The notes beneath the pieces are model-generated. The model had not been told where the DNA came from and did not search any database. It worked only from the letters and a program-made list of their open reading frames with translations. Positions 54,479 to 62,986 of a stretch of 64,000 nt of DNA are shown here, piece by piece; the first letter of the stretch is position 1; the number at the start of each line of letters is the position of its first letter. The translations under genes and the position numbers were made by a program. This stretch comes from JARFQW01 sp963842955 (GTDB lineage Bacteria; Pseudomonadota; Gammaproteobacteria; Steroidobacterales; XN24), in the NCBI GenBank assembly GCA_963842955.1, contig CAWJIJ010000005.1, forward strand, positions 124,001 through 188,000, given 5' to 3'.

Positions 54479-55183
54479 CTAAAGGCCGGTGGTCGGGTGG
54501 CCGTCCCGCAGCGCGTGGGGATCGAGAATCCGGATTTTGCGGAATCGAACCTGGATCAGGCCGGCGGTTTCCAGCCGCTGGAGAAGGGCATTGACCGTCT
54601 GGCGTGACGTGCCGACCATCGACGCGAGGTCCGACTGGGAAATCGCCACATCGACAGGACCGTCTATGTCTTTGTCCATGCGCCAGAGATCCACGAGGTC
54701 GGCGAGCCGAATTCTCAGGTAGGCCTCTTTCGGCAGCCACTGGCTCTGCGCCAGTAACCGGGTGACCATTGCGTAGCGCTTCAGGGCCAGCTGGGCGCAG
54801 GCCCTGAAAAACGAGGGATCCGCTTCGCAGATCCGGTTGAATTCCGCCACCGGCAAGACCAGCACCTGGCTGGCGCCCCGCGAGACGGAGGTCACCGCCG
54901 GAAGATGCTCCGACAGCGTGCTGAGTTCGCCGAACCAGAAACCGGGTCCGGCGACATGGATCAGCAATTGGCGGTCCTCCAGCACATGTCGCACCAGGCC
55001 GACCTGCCCCTCGATGACCGCACACAGGCCGATGCCCCGGGTATCTTCCCGATTGATCGTCTGCCGATCCCGGTAGCCCCGCAGAGTCGAGCCGGCCAGG
55101 ATCGCGTCCTGGTGCGCAGCATCAAGGCTGCCGAACCACTGGCCCTTGTCAGGATCGATCGGATGTTGTTTCTGCAAATCCAT
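54479..55183 (-). CDS. Crp/Fnr-family transcription regulator (copy A)
   Basis: A 234-residue regulator. The cyclic-nucleotide-binding-type beta-barrel (residues about 25-135; GPGFWFGELSTLSEHLPAVTSVSRGASQVLVLP) is followed by the dimer helix and a winged HTH with SQSDLASMVGTSRQTVNALLQRLETAGLI. No Fnr-type cysteine cluster is present, so it is likely to sense a small molecule, not oxygen. Highly similar in layout to the adjacent copy B; tandem duplicates. The ATG at 55183 (GGGGAG seven bases upstream) is preferred over 55189. Confidence 0.88.
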   Translation of the reverse strand: MDLQKQHPIDPDKGQWFGSLDAAHQDAILAGSTLRGYRDRQTINREDTRGIGLCAVIEGQVGLVRHVLEDRQLLIHVAGPGFWFGELSTLSEHLPAVTSVSRGASQVLVLPVAEFNRICEADPSFFRACAQLALKRYAMVTRLLAQSQWLPKEAYLRIRLADLVDLWRMDKDIDGPVDVAISQSDLASMVGTSRQTVNALLQRLETAGLIQVRFRKIRILDPHALRDGHPTTGL

Positions 55184-55214
55184 TGCCATGCTCCCCAGGG
55201 CAGGTGCCCCTTCC

Positions 55215-55240
55215 GGCGCCAGTCGGCGCCCTTTTTTTTT
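55215..55240 (+). terminator. Plus-strand terminator-like hairpin between Crp/Fnr copies
   Basis: GGCGCC-AGTC-GGCGCC hairpin with a C and then nine T on the plus strand. No plus-strand gene ends here. It lies in the leader of copy A. Confidence 0.6.
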
Positions 55241-55288
55241 GTTATCCTCGGCCGGCAACAGCCTGCATTCTGCGTCAGGCCTCACGGT

Positions 55289-56014
55289 TTACCGCAATCC
55301 CTCCAAGCCGGTCTTCCGTCGATCTCCTCGCAGACCGGCTCCGTCGAGAATGCGGATCTTTCGAAACGCCACTTCGATCAGCCGGTCCACTTCCAGGCGC
55401 TGCAGCAAAGCGTTCACTGTTTGTCGTGAAGTGCCGATCATCGTGGCCAGTTCGGCCTGGGAAACGGCCAGCTCAACCGGCCCGTCCACCTTGCGGTCCT
55501 GTTGATGCAGGTCCACGAGGTCGGCGAGGCGGACCTTCAGATAATCCTCCGGCGGCAGCCACTGGGCCTGGGCCAGGTAGCGCAGCAAAATGGCATGCCG
55601 GTGCAGGGCCATCCTGGCGCAGGCCTGGAAGAAATCGGGAAACTCATTCGCGCGGCTGCGAAATTTCGCGAGCGGCAGCAGGAGAACGCGGCTCTGCCCC
55701 CGGGAGATCGAGGTTACGGCCGTGAGGTCATCGCGAAGCAGCGCGAGCTCGCCGAACCAGAATCCCGGCTCGGCGACGTGATAGAGAATCTGCCGGCCAT
55801 CCCCCACGTGGCGAACCAGCCTTACCTGGCCCTCCAGAACCACGAACAGTCCGAGTGGCGTTACATCCTCCGGGCAGATGATGTCCCCGTCGGCGAAACG
55901 CCTCACCGTAGATTCCACGAGGATGTAGTCCCTGTGCTCCTGTGCCAGGCCAGAAAACCAGTCCCCCTCCATGAGGAGACGCCGGATAGTCTCGTCGTCG
56001 GTGACTGTCTGCAT
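55289..56014 (-). CDS. Crp/Fnr-family transcription regulator (copy B)
   Basis: A 241-residue paralogue of copy A. Same organisation: WFSGLAQEHRDYILVES, EPGFWFGELALLRDDLTAVTSISRGQSRVLLLP sensor barrel and SQAELATMIGTSRQTVNALLQRLEVDRLIE HTH. The two copies share the end KIRILD..... and probably arose by duplication. The second copy B lies upstream of A on the minus strand; 100 bases separate them, with the hairpin between. Targets unknown. Confidence 0.88.
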   Translation of the reverse strand: MQTVTDDETIRRLLMEGDWFSGLAQEHRDYILVESTVRRFADGDIICPEDVTPLGLFVVLEGQVRLVRHVGDGRQILYHVAEPGFWFGELALLRDDLTAVTSISRGQSRVLLLPLAKFRSRANEFPDFFQACARMALHRHAILLRYLAQAQWLPPEDYLKVRLADLVDLHQQDRKVDGPVELAVSQAELATMIGTSRQTVNALLQRLEVDRLIEVAFRKIRILDGAGLRGDRRKTGLEGLR

Positions 56015-56190
56015 CGCGTGCGCCCCGGTTGTTATTCGTTATTCGCTGCCGGCGCACGAGAAATATGCAGCATATGTCTGCGAAGAGACAACCCCCAAGG
56101 GTCGATCATTGCTAGGTTGATCGACGTATCAAGGGTCCGCTAAGCCGGAGTTCAGGATCCCCGCTGTTGCGGTCGTGGGGGGGCAGTTGC
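56015..56190. other. Intergenic region between Crp/Fnr copy B and the MetA-like remnant
   Basis: With the remnant, this makes a gap of about 405 bases. It has a 7-G run near 56175 and several stops in all plus-strand frames. No start or conserved domain found before the remnant begins. Confidence 0.35.
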
Positions 56191-56344
56191 AAGGGCCGGT
56201 TCGGGGCCCTCGGGCCGCGGATTGCCCATCAGTTTGCGTGTGAGAGGCAGTCCCTGAGCCTCAATTTGCGCTGGTACCACGAGTTCGATGCGAGAAACCG
56301 CCGGGAAGGACGTGCGGTGTTTGGGACGTTCCCGGTACTACTGG
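56191..56344 (+). pseudogene. Remnant of a phenol MetA-pathway/SphA-like outer-membrane protein
   Basis: The frame reads KGRFGALGPRIAHQFAC, then LSLNLRWYHEFDARNRREGRAVFGTF. This matches the last strands of Phenol_MetA_deg (PF13557) beta-barrel proteins (G.GP.I.Y....L.L.LRYLHEF..ENR.EG...FLTF). Nothing before it continues the barrel, so it is a 5'-truncated remnant. Such barrels often neighbour DUF3604 genes, like the one following. Confidence 0.55.
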
Positions 56345-56419
56345 ACTGCGCAAGCCCGGAACACCGGTTGAAAGGGAATGGGATTGGCCAAGGGGAGACC
56401 TGCTAGTGGGGCGAAGCTA

Positions 56420-56962
56420 ATGCGCATGAACAACACTGTGACCCTGATCGCGATGCTGATGGCCGGTGTCCCGGCTACCGGTGCCCTGGCCGCGGACGAG
56501 GCCAGGGTCGTGCAGGACCCTTACGATCACCGGCCGCTTGAGGAAATCACGCCGGATCAGCGGGCGAGATCGCGGGGATACAGCCCGCATGCCGGGCGCG
56601 GTTTCCCCACAAAAGCCCTGTTCGGCGACACCCACCATCACACGGCCAATTCCGGGGATGCCTTCATGGGCGGCAACCGGCTGACGCCGGAACAAGCCTA
56701 CCGCTTTGCCCGCGGTGAGGAGGTCACGTCGTCCACAGGCGTGCCGGCCAAGCTGTCGCGCCCGCTGGATTTCCTCGTCATCTCCGATCACGCCGAAGGC
56801 CTCGGTGTGATTACCGAGGTTTACATCGGCAACCCGGACTTCACCTCCGACCCGACGCTGGCTCGCTGGAACAAGATGATGCAGGCCGGAGGTAAAGAGG
56901 CGGCGGAAGCCCAGGGCGTATCCGGAGCAGCTGCCGCACCGGCGTGTTCCGGTAGCGGCTAG
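56420..56962 (+). pseudogene. Truncated DUF3604 protein
   Basis: An exported protein cut short. Signal peptide (VTLIAMLMAGVPATGALA), then the DUF3604 N-terminal metal-site motif (ALFGDTHHHTANSGDAFMGGN; PHP-like His cluster) and RPLDFLVISDHAEGLGVITEVY. The family is normally over 600 residues; only about 180 remain, ending in a non-homologous Ala/Ser-rich tail. The later two-thirds are absent, so it is a broken gene or a new short protein. The ATG at 56420 begins the signal peptide. Confidence 0.75.
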
Positions 56963-56998
56963 TTCAGATCGAATCTACACCACAGAGGATGAATACCG

Positions 56999-57172
56999 AT
57001 GGGAATCGCAACCAAGGTGGGCACGAAGGCCGTGAAGAAAACGGTCAAAGGTGAAGTCGGCGACGTGGCCGACAAGATGATCGACAAGGGTCCCGCGGAC
57101 AGGCTCGAGGACAAGCTGGACGACAAGAAGGACAAGGCAATCCGCAAGGGCATCAAGAAGACGGTGCTCTGA
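56999..57172 (+). CDS. Small lysine-rich protein (57 residues)
   Basis: A 57-residue ORF with AGAGGA upstream of the ATG. Composition is rich in Lys, Asp and Gly with a helical middle (ADRLEDKLDDKKDKAIRK) and ends GIKKTVL. It is too short for many ORF finders and has no recognised family. The reading frame, start context and codon use look real. It follows the truncated DUF3604 gene by 37 bases. Function unknown; possibly a basic helical stress or nucleic-acid-binding peptide. Confidence 0.55.
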   Translation: MGIATKVGTKAVKKTVKGEVGDVADKMIDKGPADRLEDKLDDKKDKAIRKGIKKTVL

Positions 57173-57464
57173 GCAGAAGCTCAAGGCCCGCCCGCCTCGC
57201 GCGCGTTCGGCTCAGACTACCGATCCGTGCGCGAGGTTCGTTGGCCGCTTTGGCCTGGCCGGGGCGTTCGCGCCCCGGTCTCATTCTTGTCGTGGCACCG
57301 GCCGAAAGCCAGCCGTCCTGAAATCCTGGCGTCGTTGCCTATGCTGCGATGCAGGGTCACTGGGCTGGCTTTTCCTCCTTCCCTCGACCAGACTCCGGAC
57401 GTGGCGCCAGCTCCTGCTGAAGGAAGCCGACGCGCGAATACGAACATCCGAGGGGGAGATATCC

Positions 57465-58067
57465 ATGAACAGCTGTGCGGCACGACTCTGGTTGGGCGTG
57501 GCAGGCGTGACGGGACTGTTATGTTCCGTTGGCGCGCTTGCCGACAACCATGCAATGAAGGCTTCGGCAACGATCATCGGCTGTGAAAACAAGCAGATCG
57601 AGGGCTTGGCCACGCTGACGGAGCAGACAACGGCGGAGGGCATCAAGGAGGTGACCGTCGAGATGAGGGTTACCGGGCTGACCGATGGAAAGCACGCCGT
57701 GCACATCCACGAGGTTGGCGCCTGCGAGCCCTGCGGTGCGGCCAAGGGACACCATGATCCCGGTCCTTTCGGCGAGTCCCGTCCGGACAGCGCCGGCGAC
57801 GCAACTCCGGCCAAGGACATCAATCATCCCTACCACATGGGCGACCTGATCAATCTCGAGGTCAAGGAAGGCGTGGGGACCATGAAACACACGACCAACC
57901 GGGTGACGCTGTCACCGGGTCGGCTGTCCATCCTTGATGAGGACGGCAGTGCGTTCATTATCCATACGAACGCCGACACCTACTGTGACCACGAGTCCGA
58001 TTTGAAGAAGGGTTGCGCGGGCGGATCCCGTGACGCCTGCGGCATTATTCGACCCGCGGGTGGCTAG
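57465..58067 (+). CDS. sodC: Cu/Zn superoxide dismutase (exported)
   Basis: A 200-residue periplasmic dismutase: signal peptide (residues 1-26), Cu ligands HIH in KHAVHIHEVGAC, bridging/zinc His in KGHHDPG and HPYHMGDL (Asp), another Cu His in FIIHTNAD, and the Arg in AGGSRDACGII. The two disulfide cysteines (GAC and ACG) are present. It removes superoxide in the periplasm and follows other redox functions in this stretch (OprC, MsrPQ elsewhere). Confidence 0.92.
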   Translation: MNSCAARLWLGVAGVTGLLCSVGALADNHAMKASATIIGCENKQIEGLATLTEQTTAEGIKEVTVEMRVTGLTDGKHAVHIHEVGACEPCGAAKGHHDPGPFGESRPDSAGDATPAKDINHPYHMGDLINLEVKEGVGTMKHTTNRVTLSPGRLSILDEDGSAFIIHTNADTYCDHESDLKKGCAGGSRDACGIIRPAGG

Positions 58068-58190
58068 ACGGAATACCGCCACGAGGGCGTTGTTGCCGGA
58101 CCATGGCGTACACGACCATGGCCGGGTCCGGTCGCTGCCCGGCAGTTTTTTTAGCGCGTGACTGTCATGCTTCAAAGCAGGAACAGACTT

Positions 58191-58538
58191 ATGAGGACGA
58201 TTACCGGATTATTCACCGCGGTAGCGGCAACCGTTGTGCTTTCGGCCGGTGCCGTGGGCGTAAGCTTCGCGGCCGATGCGGAGCAGGTCACGGCCGCCGT
58301 GGCCAAGACCCATGACAGCGAGAGCTGGGTCATGCTGGAAGGCTATGTCGTCGAGTCGATCGGGAATGAGCGCTACCAGTTCAAGGACGACAGCGGCGAA
58401 ATCGAGGTGCACATCGAGCCGGAGGAATGGCGGATGCACAAGGTCACGAAGGACACGCGTGTGCGGATCCTCGGACAGCTCAAGAAACATGGCGACCGCA
58501 TCGAAGTGAAGGCGGATCGGGTCGCGGTCGTCGACTAG
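58191..58538 (+). CDS. BOF (YgiW/YdeI-type OB-fold) stress protein
   Basis: A 115-residue exported OB-fold protein: signal peptide, then ESWVMLEGYVVESIGNERYQFKDDSGEIEVHIEPE and DTRVRILGQLKKHGDRIEVKADRV, the BOF family pattern. YgiW-like proteins are linked to oxidative, acid and envelope stress. The ATG at 58191 is used, with AGGA eight bases before it; upstream starts in frame are possible. Confidence 0.87.
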   Translation: MRTITGLFTAVAATVVLSAGAVGVSFAADAEQVTAAVAKTHDSESWVMLEGYVVESIGNERYQFKDDSGEIEVHIEPEEWRMHKVTKDTRVRILGQLKKHGDRIEVKADRVAVVD

Positions 58539-58909
58539 CCGGTGCGCTCGTCGTCGACCAGGCCGAGACTTCCCGCGTTGGGGATGATCGGCATATGGCG
58601 GGTTCGCTCCAGGCGCTGATAGCGGGACGCGAGCTGCCGCCGGCCTGTCAAGGTGACCGGCCCGCCAGGGCCGGGTGCCCCGCAAGCGCTCGTGGTGGCG
58701 TTGCCGGCCTGGCCGCGCCGGCGTTCCCATCGGCCCATCGTCAAGGCGATGGCCGAGGCGATCAGCACGCAGGCCAATGCCCCCAGCTGGTCTCGGGAAA
58801 AATGCAGCGCGCCTTCGGGGAGACCGGACGGGAAAGCCATAAGGAGCGCGAGGGCTGCCGCTATGGTCGTCCCCGTGACTATCCTTGTCCATCTGAACAG
58901 GCGTTCCAT
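58535..58909 (-). CDS. Small membrane protein overlapping BOF gene end
   Basis: A 124-residue protein with two hydrophobic helices (VTGTTIAAALALLMAF, LGALACVLIASAIALTM), then an Arg/Gly-rich tail. No recognised family. It ends 4 bases inside the end of the convergent BOF gene. The tail (residues 65-124) may not be conserved, so moderate doubt remains that the whole ORF is real. Confidence 0.5.
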   Translation of the reverse strand: MERLFRWTRIVTGTTIAAALALLMAFPSGLPEGALHFSRDQLGALACVLIASAIALTMGRWERRRGQAGNATTSACGAPGPGGPVTLTGRRQLASRYQRLERTRHMPIIPNAGSLGLVDDERTG

Positions 58910-59162
58910 TCCCGCTCCCGTGTCCCTTGAGTTTCGGACCTTGCCGGGTCCGCAACGGGATCAACTATGGCCGCCTCGCCGGGGTAGCGTAAGGATGCAC
59001 GTCACAGGATGAGCGTGCGGTATGGCTGCCTGGCCCGCTCGGGATCCCGACAGAAATCCCCGGCGCACCTGCCTGCTGACGCCGCTGCCCCCGGGGGGCT
59101 GTTAGATTCGCCCGCGGGATCTGCGTGGGCTAGGGTAGGGGCAAGGTGAAAGGAGCCGCTGC

Positions 59163-60059
59163 ATGAAACAGATCTGGATATGGGGCGCAGCAGGGATTGC
59201 GCTGGTTGTGCTGTTGTTTCTCATCCTGCGGGGCGGCTCCGAACCGGAACCGGAGCCGGCCGTCGAATCGGCACCCGTCGAGGCGGTCCCGGGTCCCACG
59301 GCCCCGCCGCCGCCGGACCCGATGCCGGCCGAGCCTGAGCCGCAGGAGACTGTCCTCGTCCCGGAGCCCGCCGAGCCGCCGCCGGCCCTGCCGGAACTGG
59401 ACGAGAGTGACCCGGAGGCCTCCACAGCGCTGGGCGAGGCCTTCGGCGCCGATCCGGTCGCAAGACTGCTGGTGAGCTCCCAGATGGTCCGCAAGATCGT
59501 GGTCACCGCGGACAATCTCCCACGGGAAAAAATCGCCATGCGTCTTCGGGCGGTAAAGTCGGCCCCGGGCCGGTTCGAGCCGGGAGGAACGATCGACGGG
59601 CCCATGCTGACCGAGGCGAATTTTCAGCGTTATGCACCGTATGTCGCGCTGGTCAACGCAAGCGACGCGGCCGGCACGGTGGCGCTATACCAGTACTACT
59701 ATCCGCTGTTGCAGGACGCCTACGAGGAACTCGGGTATCCCGATGCCCGCTTCAACGACCGGGTTATCGAGGTGATTGACGACCTGCTTGCCGCACCGGA
59801 GATTGATCGTCCGATACGGCTCATTCGTCCGCACGTGCTGTACAGGTTCGAGGACCCGAACCTTGAAGCGCTGTCGGCGGGCCAGAAAATGATGATTCGC
59901 ATGGGACCGGCGAACGCGGCCATCGTCAAGGCGAGGCTGCGGGAAATCCGCGAGCGCCTCGTTGCCTGGACGCCACCGTCTCCTTCCCCGGAAAACCCGG
60001 CCGAACCCGGAGAGGATGTCGTCGAGGAGGGCGGTCCCGGGGCCGGAGAGTCATCCTGA
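59163..60059 (+). CDS. DUF3014 family protein
   Basis: A 298-residue protein: a single N-terminal membrane helix (WIWGAAGIALVVLLFLIL), a Pro/Glu/Ala-rich linker (residues 26-85) and the DUF3014 domain (DPVARLLVSSQMVRKIVVTADNLP, NFQRYAPYVALVNASDA, QYYYPLLQDAYEELGYP, RPHVLYRFEDPNLEALSAGQKMMIRMGP). Function unknown. Independent gene with about 100 bases to the next. Confidence 0.9.
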   Translation: MKQIWIWGAAGIALVVLLFLILRGGSEPEPEPAVESAPVEAVPGPTAPPPPDPMPAEPEPQETVLVPEPAEPPPALPELDESDPEASTALGEAFGADPVARLLVSSQMVRKIVVTADNLPREKIAMRLRAVKSAPGRFEPGGTIDGPMLTEANFQRYAPYVALVNASDAAGTVALYQYYYPLLQDAYEELGYPDARFNDRVIEVIDDLLAAPEIDRPIRLIRPHVLYRFEDPNLEALSAGQKMMIRMGPANAAIVKARLREIRERLVAWTPPSPSPENPAEPGEDVVEEGGPGAGESS

Positions 60060-60158
60060 GAACCCAAGCCGCGGATCCCCGGATTTCCGCCAGGAGAGAT
60101 GCACTGAACCAAAGGCTTTTCGAGGGAACGCGGTCTGAGGAATCGGGGGTTCGCCGGG

Positions 60159-62063
60159 TTGACTGACAATGAAACCCGGCCGAAGGTTCTCGTCCTCGTT
60201 ACGGATTACGACCACGTGGGCCCGCTCATACGCTGGGCAGCCATGTTCGCCCGGGGCCAGGACGCTGACCTGGTGGTTTTTTGCTGTGGCCGGCGCGGGA
60301 GTCGCGACGTCGGCCACCGCCGGCGAGCCGGGTCTCGTCGTCGAGGCCCGGGAGGTGTTGGCGAGCCCCGAGCTCAAGGGCGTGTCGGCCGAGCTGCTGG
60401 CCATCGTCACCGATGACATCGTCGAGGCCGCGCTCGCCGAAGTGAAGCGTGAGGGTATCGGCCTGCTCATCGCCGGCGCCGACGGCACCCTCGGCGAAAA
60501 TGCCGCTGCCCGCCGGATCACCGAGCGCATTCTCCAGTTCAGTCCTTGTGACACGATCGCCATCGACACGGGAGAGGACGACGGGACCGGCTTCGAGCGG
60601 GTCCTGGTCCCGTATTCCGGGCGCTTTCGCACCCATGCCCTGCAGATGGCAGCATCCCTGGCCCACGGCAACTCGGGCGTGGCGGTCCCGTTTCTCGTGG
60701 GCACATTCTTCGGCAAGGACTCCGAGGACGTGGCCATGCGCGAGCTGGCCCGGGAGGTGGAGGAAGCCGGCATCGAAGAGGAAGAACTCGTTTCGCCGCT
60801 GATCGACGTGTCTTCGAAACCGCTTTCGAGCATCGTCAGCCGCAGCCGGGACTGCGACCTCGTGCTTGTTCGGCGCCTCGTCGATCGACGTCCTGAGGCG
60901 ACTGCGTGGAACCGGCGAGGACGCCGCCGTGCAGCCCGTGGACAGGCAGACCGCGGTTGCCGTCACCCGTTATGCACGTTCGGCATGGCGAAGCATCTTC
61001 ACCCGAGAAGGGCGGCGCGACGCCTTCCTGGGTTCCGGCCTTGAGGCCCAAGGAGCGTGTCGACGTCTTCGACCGGGTACAGGCCGGGGCACGGCTGAAT
61101 GCCGATTTCATCGTGATGCTGACCCTGTCCACCGCCATCGCCTCGTTCGGCCTGATGCAGGGGTCCACGGCCGTGGTGATCGGGGCCATGCTCGTCGCTC
61201 CGCTGATGACTCCGATCATTGGCGCCGGTCTTGCCCTCATCCAGGGGAACACCCGGTTGTACCGGGAGTCGATGAAAGCCGTCCTGTTCGGCGTGCTGGC
61301 CGGGCTCCTGATATCCGCAATGATCGGTCTGCTCACCCGTGCCCTGGAGCTGACTCCCGAGGTCATGTCCCGGTCCCAGCCCACGCTCCTGGACCTCGCC
61401 GTGGCGCTTCTCTCGGGTATGGCGGTGGCCTATGCGCTGGCGAGACCCTCACTGGCGGGCGCCATTGCCGGCGTGGCCATTGCGACGGCCCTGGTCCCGC
61501 CGCTCAGCGCCGTCGGTATAGGTCTTGCGCACGCGGACCTGCGCACGGCGTTCGGTGCCGCGGTACTGTTCCTGACCAATATCGTGGCCATCATTCTCGG
61601 CGCCGCCCTCGTGTTCCGCGTGCTTGGCATCGGCGGCGAGAGCCTGGGCGTCGGCCGGCGGTTGTGGGTGCGGAGGACGCTGCTGGCCCTGAGCCTGGCG
61701 TCGGTCCTGCTCGTGCTTCCGTTGTGGCAGATGTCCACGAGTACGATGGCGGTGGGCCAGTCACGGGCGGCAATCCTGGATATCTCGGGCGAACTGCGTG
61801 TCGCCATCAACCAGCGGGTGAATGAGGAGCCTGCCGCGACAATGCTCATCATGGGCCGGCCCCACTGGGCGCCCGACCGGATCTCCCTGATCCTCACGGT
61901 TCGCGAGGGCCAGGCGGTCTCGCCGGAGCTCAAGGAAGATCTCGTCGGGATCGTGCGGGATGTTGTCGGAGAATACACGCCCGTGCACGTGGTGATCCTG
62001 CAGGATCTGACAGTCTTTGACGCGCAGGGCAGTTCGCCGCCGATCATCGGCTGGCCCGATTAA
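60159..62063 (+). CDS. DUF389 membrane protein with N-terminal USP-like domain (three frame breaks)
   Basis: One gene split across frames. N-terminal part (from TTG 60159): RPKVLVLVTDYDHVGPLIRW and a universal-stress-protein-like alpha/beta domain of about 270 residues. C-terminal part: the DUF389 (TIGR00341-type) membrane domain, ERVDVFDRVQAGARLNADF then STAVVIGAMLVAPLMTPIIG, then four to five more helices and a soluble end. Joins occur at a T-run (60277-60282), a CC (60876-60877) and an AA (61050-61051), each by removing one base. A USP domain in front of DUF389 is unusual and suggests a stress-gated membrane protein. Confidence 0.75.
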
Positions 62064-62135
62064 CGCCTGTTATGCTTCCGCTGGCCCGCTGCGGCCGATG
62101 CCCGGATCCGACCGGGACGACTCACCTGAGAGGAC

Positions 62136-62955
62136 ATGAGTGGCATGAAAACAAGAATCCACAAGTTCGCAGGGCGGCTTTTCGCGAGCTCCGCGATCTG
62201 TGCCGCGCTCGCATTGCTGAACACCGCAACGGCTGCCACGGACGAAGAAATCCCCGGCTGGCACAAGGGCTGGACGCTCGCGCCGTACGGCTGGCTGGCC
62301 GGCCTGGACGGCACGGTGGGCTCCAAGACCCCCGACGACGGCACCGGAGGCATCGAGTTTCCGCCGCGAATCGATCTGGAAACCAGCGAGGATTACGAGG
62401 CCATCGGCTTCATGTTCTACGGAGAGTGGCGGGGCGAGCGCTGGATGGCGTTTGCCGATTCGGTCTGGGCCAACGTTTCCCAGGACGCGGACCTGAAAGT
62501 CTCGCGGTTACTGCCCGAATCCGACGCCAAGGCCACGGTCGACGGCAACGTCTACCAGGCGGCCGTGGGCTATCGGGTGGCCGAATGGCAAAATTCCAAT
62601 CTCCTGCTCTATGCGGGTGCGCGCTACTACGACATCGAAGCGAAGGCGGAAATCAAGGGCGGCATTCTGCCGAACAAGCTGTCTACCTCCACAACAAAAA
62701 CCTGGACCGACGCGGTCGGTGGCGGCCGCTGGGCCTACCGTTTCGGCAACAACTGGGGCGGGTTTTTCCAGGCGGACTACGGTGTCGGGGACTCGAAGAG
62801 CTCCTGGCAGTTGTTCGCGACGGTCGGCTACCAGTTTCTCATGGGGCATGGTGACCGGCGGCTATCGCTACATCAACCTGGATTACGACACGAACTCCTA
62901 CAAGATCGACCTGAGCCTCCGCGGTCCGCTGGTGGGTGTAGCCTTCCAGTTCTGA
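62136..62955 (+). CDS. Outer-membrane beta-barrel protein (frame broken)
   Basis: An exported barrel of about 270 residues: signal (SSAICAALALLNTATAA), then alternating-strand sequence: GWTLAPYGWLAGLDGTVGSK, YEAIGFMFYGEWRGERWMAFADSVWA and a final VTGGYRYINLDYD...GPLVGVAFQF, ending in the terminal Phe expected for outer-membrane proteins. Its last strands are in another frame; removing one T from the TTT at 62835-62837 restores QFSWGMVTGGYRY. I do not recognise a precise family. Start 62136, or 62145 by ribosome-site spacing. Confidence 0.7.
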
Positions 62956-62986
62956 GCGGCCAGGGTGTTGCCGTGAGCCGCCGGTC

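Noticed and set aside
4604..62837. Programmed +1 frameshifting as the common cause of the frame breaks
   Set aside because: Two of the sites (4604 and 9906) share a CTTGNNCCTG context, but the others do not, two breaks go the other way, and there is no stop codon, stimulatory Shine-Dalgarno or shared function. Homopolymer error explains all ten more simply.
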